DNA of 64,000 nt, taken from NCBI GenBank assembly GCA_907163375.1, contig CAJQUW010005270.1:1-64000 (forward strand), read 5' to 3'. The stretch's first letter is position 1. Each line of letters begins with the position of its first letter. This document shows, piece by piece, positions 11,174 through 21,002 of this stretch. Below the pieces are notes generated by a model. The model was not told where the DNA came from. It was given only the letters and a program-made list of their open reading frames with translations, and did no database searches. Made by a program: the position numbers and the translations under genes. The DNA is from Prostheceraeus crozeri. Taxonomy: Eukaryota; Platyhelminthes; Polycladida; Euryleptidae.

Positions 11174-12027
11174 TCCTTCTCATCGACGTCAACGGAATAC
11201 ACATGATGCACCACTGGGGTGGGAGCTGGATCACTTCTTTCGACGGTAACTTCTCGAACAACTCCACCAGACTCACTCGACTCCTTCTTTGAACACATCC
11301 GAGCAAAATGACCACGCACATGACAAAAGCTGCAGATCTTGCTTCTGGCCGGACACTTGGGGTCATTCGCAATGTGGGAGGGGTCACCACATCTGTAGCA
11401 CCTTTCTTTCTCACTCGTAGATGTCACGTTGTTACCAGTTTTCGATGCGGTAGACGTACCAGTAGGCCTATAACCTTTCCAAGTCGGTTTGCTACTCTGA
11501 CGATTGAATTGCTGGGAAGGTTTAACACGGTTTAGATCCGAAGATGACTGAACTTTAGCACGGTCGCACATCGCACGCTCAACCGTTTCGGCTCGACATA
11601 CAGCAGCATCAAAAGTTAGTGTAGAAGCGTCCTCAGTCAGCAACTTCTCACCAAGAGCATCGTTGTAGACTCCAATAGTGAAAATATCGCGCAGCATCTC
11701 CTGTTCGTCCTTGGAACCACAATGCTTCACTAGACGACGAAGTCGACATGCAAAGTCAGTTACTGATTCTTGAGAACCCTGACGCGCCTCAAAAAATTGT
11801 TTTCGCCACAACAAAATGGACGTTTTACCGGAGAAATATTCCAGCAGCCGATCTTTCGCATCGTCGTACTTAGATTTAGGATCCTTTAGTCCATCGTATA
11901 TGGATAGTCCATCTCTACCAAGGCAATTCAGCAGTAAAGGCAATTTTGTAGCATCTTTTGCCTCAACAATTTCGACGTAATTTTCGAACAGTCGGACAAA
12001 GTAAGTAAAGTCACCAGACTTTGGATT
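11104..12027 (-). pseudogene. gag: gypsy gag, main part, cut off from its start codon by a LINE
   Basis: The frame is open from the LINE junction at 12027 to a stop at 11104. It encodes a capsid-like region (DFTYFVRLFENYVEIVEAKD and downstream) followed by two zinc knuckles: CYRCGDPSHIANDPKC, whose last spacing is two residues longer than the classic form, and CSFCHVRGHFARMC. The first codons of gag lie on the far side of the LINE at 15624-15661 (MASTICAPILPAN), so the natural protein would join PAN to PKSGD. Gag packages the element RNA into particles. The protease frame overlaps the gag end in a different frame, as in many gypsy elements that use ribosomal frameshifting. Confidence 0.88.
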
Positions 12028-12028
12028 T

Positions 12029-15000
12029 AATAATAATAATAATAATGTAGCTTTATTCGTACTTCACAACCGGTGGTTATTCAGAAGTAGCGTTACACAA
12101 ATCATTTATAAAATACATCAGAAGTAGAATCAGATAGAAGTCAGGCAAAGCGAATAAAAGAATTTTGGAAGCGCATTGTTCTTGATCTGAGTTTTCTGTT
12201 CCGACTACCAAGTCTTTCACTATGTCGAGTTTCTTCGATATCGTGAATAAGATGTAATGGGTGTTCCTCATCTTCTGCCTTTAATGCTAATTGCTCGGCC
12301 GTTCGCAAACAGAAGCTGGTAATATCCTCTGAACAGCTAAAACCGAACAACTTGCACAATCGCTTTTCAAGGCTAGCAATATGTCTGAATCTCGAGGCAG
12401 TGATGTTGCACCACGCGGGATAAGCATATGTCAAGATAGATCTTATCATGGTCACGTACACGGTTCGGAGCAATTGGTGGTTATTCGGCGAAATTTGCTT
12501 TAGGCAGTGTAGTAGATAAATTCGGCGTCTAGCTTTCGAAAGTGTGTGGTCGAGATGCTGTTGCCAATTGAGCTTGTTGTCAAGAAGAATTCCCAGAAGT
12601 TTGGCAGAGCTAACTTCCTCGATAATGGTTGATGATTCTGGGTCACAGAGAGCTGAAAGGTTGAGGGCCTTCTTAGTATTGAAATTCATTACCTTGGTTT
12701 TCATATAGTTCAAATGCATTGCCATGCTCATGAGACCATGTCAGTATATGATTCAGCTCCTCACTGAGCTTATCGTCCTCGACTTCGCGAATGAAGTGCA
12801 GCACTCATATGTCATCTGCAAATTTTACCAGGGTGGAGTTTCCAAACTTTGGCTCCAAGCTATCCATTGCTGAGGCAAACAACAATGGAGCTAACACGCC
12901 TCCCTGAGGGACTCCACTTGTGGCTCTAAACCACAATGAATAGTTACCATTGCATTTAATTCTTTGTTCTCGCACAGACAGATATGATGCAATCCAGAGC
13001 AACAGTTCTTTTGGAGCATTTTTGTCAATCAAGGATTGTAGAATAACCTGATGTGGTATTCTGTCAAATGCCTTGCTGTAATCCAACATCAGAAGTCTAA
13101 CGGCTCCCGGAGTGTCTAGATGGGATAAAATACGATGAATCGTGTAGGTGAGTGCCGTCACAGTTCCTTGACCAGTCCTTGGTACAAAGGCGAATTGAGT
13201 TGGTCCAATTGGTGAAACGCTCTGGTAAAGCCACTTTTTCAAAACAAGCTTCTCGATCACTTTAGAAAGAATCGGTAGTAAAGAAATAGGGCGATAATCA
13301 GTAAGTTTAGGTTGGCTGACTTTGGGGATAGGCACAACATTAGCCCTCCTCCAACAGGTTGGCATCACACCGGTAGCAAGACTTAAATTAATCACATGTT
13401 GGATAGAAGGAGCCAGTATATCAGCAAAGTCCCGCAATACCCAAAAGGGAACTTCGTCAGGTCCTGGTGAGCCTTTTTTCAGATGGATCAAAATGTCAAA
13501 TACTTCGTTCTGAGTGACAGATAAGGGTGCATTATATGGCATGGTATCCAATTGCTCAAGAATGCCATCAATGTCAGATGGGACAAATGTTTGTGAAAAT
13601 ACTTCAAGAATATCATTGACATTGACTTGAGTTGGCTTTTTCTTGTGATGAATTAGTTCATTAACTGCTTTCCATTTTCGTGAGTTGCTGTTACTGTTGT
13701 TGCAAGGCACAGAATTGAGAAAATTTCTCAAGTCACGAATATGAGCAATTACTGTATCACGCAGTCTCAGATATTTGAGATGTTTTCTTTCTGCATAGGC
13801 CCGATCGCGTGCGTTTATAAGAAGCTTTAATGATGGTTTGACCCATGCCTTGTCGTCATTACGAAGCCGGAGAGTCTTTAAGGGAAACACAGAATTGTAT
13901 AGTTCAGATAATCCGTCTGTTAATACACATGCTGCTTCATCAGTGTCGCATTCGAACATAACACTCGAGGAAACTTGATGTCGCAGTCAAAGCCTCTCTG
14001 AATCTGGCACAGCTGGCTGGTAGCTTTTTCCGATATTGTATCTTTGTAACACGTGGACGTGGGTATTTGTTCGATGCCTTGCAATGGACTACATTGTGGT
14101 CAGAGCGAGCCAAGGGTGGGAGCACACATGCATCGCTATAAGCTTCCTTGCAATCTGTGAGAACAAAGTCCAACTGAGCACCACAGCGAGTATGAAAATC
14201 AAACAAGCTGCTTGTACCGAGGAGCGCATTAATTTGGGGAACTCGGGCAGCCAAACCATTGAAGTCACTACATATCAGCACACTGGAAACCGAATGATGA
14301 TTTCGACCATGTGCTACAATATCTATTAGAATGTCGATAACCGCATCGTGAAGAGGAGAACTTCCCCAATAAGGATGATATAGAGCAATCACCAGCACAT
14401 TAGAATCAATAATGAACGTCAAGAATTCGGATTTCAGCGCTTTGTGAGATGTATTGATTGCCGGGATGCAGTCACAGCTACGTATGTCATGATTGTCTGA
14501 ACAATATACCAGTATGCCTCCACCAGGGCTGCCTCGATCCTTTCGAATTTGCTGATAATTAGGAATGTTGAGCCAGGATGTGTCGGTAGTATCGTCAAGC
14601 CACGTTTCACAAACAATTGCTATTCCAGGTTTGATGGAGCGAAGTCGCAGGGAAAATTCGTCGAATTTGTTCCTTAATGAGCGGGCGTTGGTGAGAACTA
14701 TCGAAGGATGACGGATCACTCGTGTTCTGCATTTCTTTTTTGTATGGCGTTTGATATTGATTAACACTTTTTGTCGGTCGTTGTGTGGTTTTTGTGTGTT
14801 GCGTTTGTGTCTTACGCGCCACGATAATTCTTGGTCATCAGCTGATGTATCAGCTGGGTTGATAGATAAGGGTTGAGGGCGACGATAGGTGACACGAACG
14901 GGAATGGCAAATGACGCAGCTTCGTAGGTCTCTTGCAAGGAGTTGGGAGAAGAGATCACAGTAGCTGAGGCCGGTGGGTGATCAGACGTAGCGATAGCAA

Positions 15001-15622
15001 TATTAGGGAGAGCACCAAAATAATTGCGACGGAGAATTCCGAAGTGCCACAGACGGCGTCTTACTTTTCTTCCCAAAGGACACGCGTCAGAGCCATGTAA
15101 ATGGACTGGTGGGCGACATGCCAAGAGTGCAGAGCGAGAGTAAACAATCCGGGGAGAGGAAACGCAAGGCGAAGCGGGTTTGGCCATGAACTAAGGGGAC
15201 CAAGAGGAACACACAGACGAGCGATGAGTCAGCTGAAGTCCCCAAACGATGATGAAATCCTTGGTGAATGCATAGTAAATATCGGTATGTCAGTAATCGT
15301 AAAACATACAATTTGTAAGGTTTGAGTAGAAGCGTAAGATAGGCAATAAGGCAGATGGAGGATGTAGCAGCAATACAAGGTCAGTGAGGTAGAAGATAGA
15401 TATTTTCGGAGAATAGCAAGCAAAATTGGAGAAGTGACGACGAGGAATATCAGCAGTGTCGTGCTGAATGTGCAGAATACGTGCAGAATGTCCCATGGTC
15501 GCTTGCCCTCATGAAAGAAATGAATTAAATGAATCAATCAAACAATTTCTGCATCATGACCATCAGCAGCAGGAAGAATTTCATTCGATGATTCGTTTAC
15601 ATGTATTTATGACATACTGACT
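12029..15622 (-). mobile_element. LINE (CR1-like, APE endonuclease plus RT) inserted in gypsy gag
   Basis: On the - strand the element runs from 15622 to a 3' end made of ATT repeats preceded by AATAAAGCTAC (12029-12055). It interrupts gag between an Asn and a Pro codon. ATTT is present at both junctions (12025-12028 and 15623-15626) and is the likely short target duplication. At ~3.6 kb it appears nearly full length, because a second copy of its first 143 nt ends at the same base at 18741. It encodes one APE-endonuclease/RT protein with frame breaks. The CR1-like assignment rests on the LTNARSLRNKFDEF start of the endonuclease and the microsatellite tail. Confidence 0.9.
12141..15187 (-). 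pseudogene. LINE endonuclease-reverse transcriptase, frameshifted
   Basis: Three frames on the - strand make one protein. 15187-13940 (415 codons) has an R/K-rich N-terminus, then an APE endonuclease with VLTNARSLRNKFDEF, ETWLDD, GSPGGGILVY, ICSDFNG and the terminal SDHN motif. 13959-12805 (384 codons) has RT motifs GSPGPDEVPFWVLR, YRPISLLPILSK, MLDYSKAFDRIPH, SGVPQGGVLAPLLF and the catalytic FADD, followed at once by a TGA. 12731-12141 holds the RT thumb region (LLGILLDNKLNWQQHL). Frame changes occur near 13955 and 12725. The protein would nick target DNA and prime reverse transcription there. As read it is inactive. Confidence 0.88.
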
Positions 15623-15623
15623 A

Positions 15624-15661
15624 TTTGCAGGCAGAATGGGAGCACAAATAGTAGAAGCCAT
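15624..15661 (-). pseudogene. gag: gypsy gag, first 13 codons
   Basis: ATG at 15661-15659 on the - strand, 64 bp inside the 5' LTR, encodes MASTICAPILPAN and then runs into the LINE. The same frame resumes at 12027 with PKSGDFTYFV. This short piece proves where the LINE entered. Confidence 0.85.
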
Positions 15662-15702
15662 TAGTCCGTAATTTTCGTAATCAAATCACTCGTAGTTAGC
15701 TC

Positions 15703-15722
15703 GTAGGTTCATATCGTCGCCA
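15703..15722 (-). other. Primer-binding-site-like sequence
   Basis: Two bases inside the 5' LTR the - strand reads TGGCGACGATATGAACC. TGG pairs with the CCA end of a tRNA, as expected for the minus-strand primer. I cannot name the tRNA with confidence. Confidence 0.55.
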
Positions 15723-15724
15723 TA

Positions 15725-15865
15725 TGTTGTATTTCAACAATGCTTAATAACGAGGTAGAACACGATACGCTTCTGCTACTTTCGTTTATTTGTAATTACT
15801 TGCATATAAACACAGACTCTACTAAAATGGCAATTATTGATAAGAATAAACAACGAAACACCACA
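15725..15865 (-). repeat. 5' LTR of the gypsy element (141 bp)
   Basis: Same sequence as 7943-8081 plus two bases (CT). It ends at 15865 next to the ATTTG duplication. Confidence 0.93.
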
Positions 15866-15870
15866 ATTTG
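15866..15870. repeat. Target-site duplication ATTTG (right)
   Basis: Matches 7938-7942 and closes the gypsy insertion. Confidence 0.92.
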
Positions 15871-17970
15871 GAACATCATTTCTGAATAGAATAATCAAAT
15901 CGGAATAAAACTCGCCAACCGAATCGAATAATCGTCTTTTGTATGAAGTGAAATGAAATATTTCCAGTTCATGAAGAATTCACTGTTTAAGACAACCCAA
16001 TTAAGTTGCAGTTTAGAAGTCTACGTCCCTATAGACATGATAGCGACGTGAATCTTAGGTAGAAGGTAGAATGCAAGGCATTTAATTAGCTCTAAATGGG
16101 CTACTTGGGCAGAGGAATAGTAAGCCGTGTTCTTGCCTGTAGGCCTAGGCAACAGTGCCCTACTGTGCCCCGTCTTGTTGAGGGCAACACTCTATCTTTG
16201 AAACCACGTGTGCAGAAAGGTCCACAGTGTTCACAATAGCTATCTCAATTAATGATGCTTTCCATGGGATGTTTCCAAGTAGCAGGCCTACCGGCGCAAA
16301 TTTGCGCATGCGTAATGAAAGGAGAGGTTAATGCTTTTTTTAAAAAAATTGACTTTGGCTTACTCGAAATTTGAATTATTTTACCTTCAGGTTGCCTTTT
16401 TTGCCCTTGTTCTATCTTTCACAATAAAGCGACGCAATATTCCTTCGTTTATTTTTCCTAACTTTTTCGGTCTACCTTGACTGGTAAAATAATGGTCATA
16501 TGTGGCCACACTAAAGCTCTTTTAAAAAACATTCATTGAAATCAATTCTTGACATTCCTTAAATTTGAGAATTTGTGGCTTTGTCTTCAAGAGATATTTT
16601 ATGAGATAGAAATAATAGATACATTAGATGACCAGAATGACTGACTGATGAAATTGCTCGACTTGCTATATATTTAAACATTGAGAAAACTATCTGTGTA
16701 TTTCCCTTCATGTTCTTCTTTTTGGAGGATGCTGAGTGTGCATGCTATCAGTAGCCCACAAAGGTGTAAGCGCCAGAAATTCTAGTAAAACTAATAGCCA
16801 AGCTGTACAGCAAAGATATTTAACCCACTAAGCCGTGTTGCTGAGTGGCATATTATTTGCCGGAAAACTAAACTCGTCAACCATTCTCTTGAACATTTTA
16901 GCGTCCAAGACAATTCACGCATTTGTCATTACCTCCACTTCTGTTAGCCAAGAGGATAGCTAGATTATACGTGCATGTATAGGAATCCATGATGTCAAGC
17001 AAAAGCCAACTTGAATGTAGATTATTTGGCTGCGATATCATGCGTTAACAAATTTCTATAAAATTCTTAAAAAATCTTTGACAAAATCACTTTGAAAAAT
17101 ATTGTCGCACAAATCAGACATTATCTTAATGCAACAATCGTCCTACGTATGTAAGAAACTCTGAAAGCAAGCAAAAATAATAATGATGAATTTAAGAAGA
17201 AATGAACAATCTTGCTTACAATTCATTAAAGAACAGCTGTGCATTCGAAAAGTTCCAAATGCCTTCAGTTTCAAAGATTTTGCTGTCTTTGGTTACATTT
17301 GTTATAGTCTCTGAAGGGAGGAAGCTTCCTAACTTTGCCATGTAATGACTAACGGTTTTGTGAAGTCGTCTATTTCACTTTTGTGCAACAATTTAATGTC
17401 AACATCAGTCATTGAAAATTCACTATAGATGATGAATCAATAGCATTTCACAATTTTTTAACATTTTAAAAGAAAAGTATCAGGAACGTGGTTATTCGCA
17501 ACCATTTGTGTCAGTGTAATAACATTTTGTGAATCATGCATTGGCATTATGAATATCAAGTCTATAAGAAAAATCATCAGTTAGCCTATAGGCCTATGCT
17601 GAACGTTAATTTCTCCATTTTAGGCCTGTATCTGAAAATGGATTTGATATCCTCTGATTATCTATGAAAATTCCTGCTTGAAGAGATCGCTTTGATATTC
17701 ATTTCAAATGATAATTGAATCGAACATTCAGATAATCGCAAGTCGGAACTTAATATTTTCCCTATCGAGCCAGACTTCCAACATTTTACATGTGAATATT
17801 TTTAAGGAACTTAGGAGCAACGCTTTTGAATTCTATTCTACTAACTTGCTTTATTTTTATTCCCTTGTTGCTGTAGCTATTGATGGCAGTAACTTCGTAA
17901 TGAACAAACATCTACCTATTCAATTTGCATTAATACGCAATGCAGTGAAATTATGTATTTGTTGTTGCAG
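15871..17970. other. Remaining intron of the SEC14-like gene
   Basis: AT-rich DNA with no domain-bearing frame. It ends with TTGTTGTTGCAG, the acceptor for the final exon at 17971. No element ends were recognised. Confidence 0.6.
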
Positions 17971-18134
17971 ATATCCTGATCTTCAGTAACCATTTCAGTT
18001 GGGCAAGAAGCAAGGACATATGCTACCATGTGGAATTGGTAAATCCTGACACGGGTTTAAATCAAGAACTGAACGAAATCGCAGATAAAAACTGGGACAA
18101 TCTGGCAACACAACTTAAAGACTGTAATCTCTGA
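17971..18134 (+). CDS. SEC14L: SEC14-like protein, last exon
   Basis: After the acceptor at 17961-17970 the exon supplies two bases that complete the phase-1 codon left at 7878, giving G-T-Y. It then reads ILIFSNHFSWARSKDICYHV and ELVNPDTG, the last beta-strands of the GOLD domain (family pattern GTYVLRFDN...S...K.V.Y.V.V). It ends ELNEIADKNWDNLATQLKDC NL and TGA at 18132-18134, a short acidic tail beyond the domain. An AATAAA polyadenylation signal follows at 18146-18151. The exact frame match across a 10-kb TE-filled intron is good evidence that the gene is intact at this end. The next gene, COPZ, converges from the right with its stop at 18265-18267. Confidence 0.9.
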
Positions 18135-18145
18135 TCTAATCATTC

Positions 18146-18151
18146 AATAAA
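18146..18151 (+). terminator. Polyadenylation signal of the SEC14-like gene
   Basis: AATAAA, 12 bp after the TGA stop. The very short 3' UTR this implies would keep the transcript clear of the convergent COPZ gene. Confidence 0.6.
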
Positions 18152-18264
18152 ACATCAATTGATTCAATGAGTTCTATTTTATGCTATATACAAAAAATAC
18201 ACCTGAGCTCAAGTGCATTACCAAGTCTGATTATATTTGAGGAGACGGTTTGGGCTGGAAACGC

Positions 18265-18312
18265 ATTACTTCAACAATGACCACTTGATCTGATCTTTGG
18301 CAGTTTGTATTA
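18265..18312 (-). CDS. COPZ: Coatomer subunit zeta, last coding exon
   Basis: Behind a polypyrimidine-CAG acceptor (18313-18315 on the + coordinate) the - strand encodes VIQTAKDQIKWSLLK and TAA at 18267-18265. This is the conserved C-terminus of zeta-COP (family pattern Q-S/T-AKEQIKWSLLR). Zeta-COP is the small longin-fold subunit that pairs with gamma-COP in the COPI coat, which returns vesicles from Golgi to ER. The previous exon ends exactly on a codon boundary with EQTVAQ, so the join EQTVAQ-VIQTAK is in frame. The 130 bp to the SEC14-like stop must hold both 3' UTRs, which probably overlap. No consensus AATAAA is seen on this strand close to the stop. Confidence 0.94.
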
Positions 18313-18598
18313 CCTGAAAATAAAAGAGAATAAGATAAAATCATTCACACAAAAAGCTGTGCAAAAACAAAAGCTATGCAAAATTTAAAGTGGGTTAATT
18401 TTTCCTAATCCTCATTATTTTGATGTAAATTGTGCGCCATGAAAAACGGGCGTATTCACGTAGTTGTCGAATTTTCAATTAGGATTTTGTTGCAGTTATA
18501 GGAAACTTATCACCGCTCGCCAGAACTGAAGCGAGTAAACTCTCCAATCAGGCTCACCAGCTGGTTTCAATGCGAGGAATCAGGCTGGCCCCCGCATT

Positions 18599-18741
18599 GT
18601 GCAGAATGTCCCATGGTCGCTTGCCCTCATGAAAGAAATGAATTAAATGAATCAATCAAACAATTTCTGCATCATGACCATCAGCAGCAGGAAGAATTTC
18701 ATTCGATGATTCGTTTACATGTATTTATGACATACTGACTA
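18599..18741 (-). repeat. 143-bp copy of the LINE 5' end
   Basis: Base for base the same as 15481-15623, the 5'-most part of the LINE inserted in gypsy gag, and in the same orientation. It lacks all downstream LINE sequence. ATTG flanks it on both sides (end of GCATTG on the left, AATTG on the right), compatible with its own short target duplication. LINE copies normally lose their 5' ends, so a copy of only the 5' end is unusual. Confidence 0.85.
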
Positions 18742-19179
18742 ATTGTATGACTCTTGCACTTGTTACAATTGAGAACAGCTATTCGGATTAAGCAGTAATC
18801 ACCGACACAATTTCTAGCAATTTCCTAATTCTTGAGATTCTTAGGTAGAAAGAGGCTGGCTGCCACTGATTTCATGTAACAACTGCCATAATGATGACGG
18901 AGTAAAATGAAATGAACTACTGTGACCTACTGTTACATTTAATAGATTCTTAACTAACGGCAAAACAATATTCTCAAAAATGCTTTTCATAAAAATTCTA
19001 CTACTGCATGTTTACTTATGGATAGAATGTCGTTTTTTTATATGGAACGTTTTTATGTTATCAAGGTGAATTAGTCAAACAATATTGTTTAGAAAGAAGT
19101 TCTAAACATAACAATTTATAAGTTTAACACACTAAGATAGAAAGATGTCCACAGGCCTTAACAATTTAAGCACGAAATT
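18742..19179. other. Intronic DNA of COPZ without recognised features
   Basis: AT-rich, no domain-bearing frame and no recognisable element ends. It lies between the LINE 5'-end copy and the hammerhead motif. Confidence 0.5.
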
Positions 19180-19240
19180 CCTTGACAGCCGTAGACTCTG
19201 CGTTTCGTCCTACAGCGACTCATCAGTACGACTCGCAAAG
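19180..19240 (-). ncRNA. Hammerhead ribozyme, type I, minimal stem III
   Basis: On the - strand all conserved core elements are present in order. CTGATGA is at 19226-19220. Stem II is GTC/GAC (19219-19217 with 19209-19207) with a 7-nt loop. GAAA is at 19206-19203. Stem III is a 2-bp A-U, C-G helix with loop GCAGA, and the cleavage triplet GTC is at 19196-19194. Stem I is open-ended: CGTA pairs with TACG, extended by G-U, G-C and A-U pairs. A 2x2 internal loop follows, then five more pairs (GUUUC with GGAAC-type partners, one wobble), spanning 19227-19240 with 19193-19180. A type I fold with an almost absent stem III is typical of hammerheads in animal retroelements such as Penelope-like elements and retrozymes. 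Predicted cleavage is between 19194 and 19193. It lies in a COPZ intron in the sense direction. Confidence 0.86.
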
Positions 19241-21000
19241 CACCCTTTCATTAATTACTACATGTAGCTGAAACGCCAGCCCATAGGTATGTGTCAACTG
19301 ATAACAGTGTCAGAATACCAGTTCACTAAATCCAGATCCACTAGCATTAACTGCTCGGTATCGCCTTAAAATGTTTCCTCATTGGAATGATACCACCAAG
19401 GCCAGCTGTTGGACTCCCTTGACTTGAAATTTCTTTTACAATCACTTTTACTTGGTCGTATTTACAATCATATTTACTTGGTCGTAATCAGACTCTAACA
19501 GTTAACTCCTAATGACTTAAGCTTATTTTCTAACACAGATATTATCATGCTTCTCTTCGATATTGAGGGATTAGGTTGATTTTGATAATTTTCACCATAT
19601 TATCGGTAGGCCCATTTACCATTCGTTCTATGTCGCACTATTTTGGCAGTATTAAGCAGCATCAGCATTTTTAAGTGATTTCAATAATACGTCACAGTGC
19701 AATGAGTTGGACGGAAGAAATAATGACATTCAAAAGATCTTGGAATTTGAAAAACAGAAATTAGTTATAAGCTTCTTATGTATTGTAATTATATTCTTAA
19801 AAATATCCCCTCAAGCAACAACAAAACTTAGCTTTATAAATTCCTGAATGAAATTGGATCGGTAAGAAGTGTTTCCCCTAATAATTAAGAAGCATCCCTT
19901 AACCAGTGGCGTCTTCTCCGTACCTGCGAGGCCTTCGGCGCATCCTCAAAAATTATTTACCAACATTTATAAAAATGAAAAGTGTCATTATTCATTTAAA
20001 TTCGATAGCTTCTCGTGATAGATGTGCACAGCTTTCCATCTCAAAATCAGACGCTCAACCTCAAGAGTGAACAGTTTTGCAACACGTGCTTGAATCACAG
20101 CTGTTTTCTTCGAACAATTAGACACACAAGCTAGTCGTGTGTTCAGACGGAGCACTGATGTTCAGACAGCGAAAGAGAGTTGTGTGCGTGTGAGGCAGTA
20201 AGCGCACGCGCCCGCGCCAATATTGGCTTTCCCGATAGACATAATGCTTTGCCTTCTCCAATTTTTGCAATGAAATTCTACGCAATTCTTGATCGAGGCG
20301 CGGTGCCTAAATATAGTAAGGGAAGCGCAACCCAATTGTTCCTAGCTTCGCTTAATGTGAGAGAGGACACTACGTCAACAGTAGCAGATGGCTGACGTTC
20401 AGACAAGACTGCAATCAGATGATGAGCGTTCTCCAATGAATGCAGAGTAATGCATCTGACTCGAACACCCAGATTCGGTAGAATTCCATAATTTGTTTGT
20501 GATGTGAAGTGACGCCATGTTTAGTACTGCGGATGAGATCATAACCACGCCTTTCGTCCCAAGGGAATATACTGAAAAGATGAGTCGTCAAGCAAGGTAG
20601 GCCAACAACTGATATAAAATTGAGAGTACTTACAGAGAAAGAAATAAAAAATACACAAGACATTTTAATGCATCAAAATTTCAAACATGTGAGTGATTGA
20701 CCGGCCGTGAGAAGCACAAGAAACTGTTGGCCTTCCCTCCTTTTTTCTCGAGAAAATGTGGTCTGGACAGAGCGGATATAGTGATCTCAGCCACTTGAGT
20801 AAGGCGGTTAAGCGACATGAGCAATCACTTATCATGTGCACTTTCACTTGACCTTAAAAAATGTTCGGAAAATTGTTATTGAAAATTCAGCTTTTATGAA
20901 AATTAATGTCGTAACGTAAAAGTGCTTTGTATAGAAATAGCATTCCAATGCCGAGTGAAGGCCTATGATCAGGGAGCACGCGACGCCACTGCCCTTGATA
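19241..21000. other. Intronic DNA of COPZ without recognised genes
   Basis: No frame with a recognisable domain. A GC-richer patch lies at ~20170-20240 (GCGCACGCGCCCGCGCC). No second hammerhead core (CTGATGA...GAAA) was found within several hundred bases either side. Confidence 0.5.
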
Positions 21001-21002
21001 TA

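Larger units (their letters stand above)
7943..15865 (-). mobile_element. Ty3/gypsy LTR retrotransposon with a nested LINE
   Basis: The element lies on the - strand between two near-identical short LTRs (7943-8081 and 15725-15865) and is flanked by the 5-bp duplication ATTTG. Reading the - strand, the order is 5' LTR, primer-binding-site-like TGG start, gag start, inserted LINE, rest of gag with two zinc knuckles, protease, reverse transcriptase, RNase H, integrase, polypurine tract and 3' LTR. This is the gypsy gene order (RT before integrase). Without the LINE it is about 4.3 kb. The coding region has several frame breaks and is presumably inactive. It sits in an intron of the SEC14-like gene in antisense orientation. 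The RT wording resembles Mag-like gypsy elements, but I do not assign a clade firmly. Confidence 0.95.
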
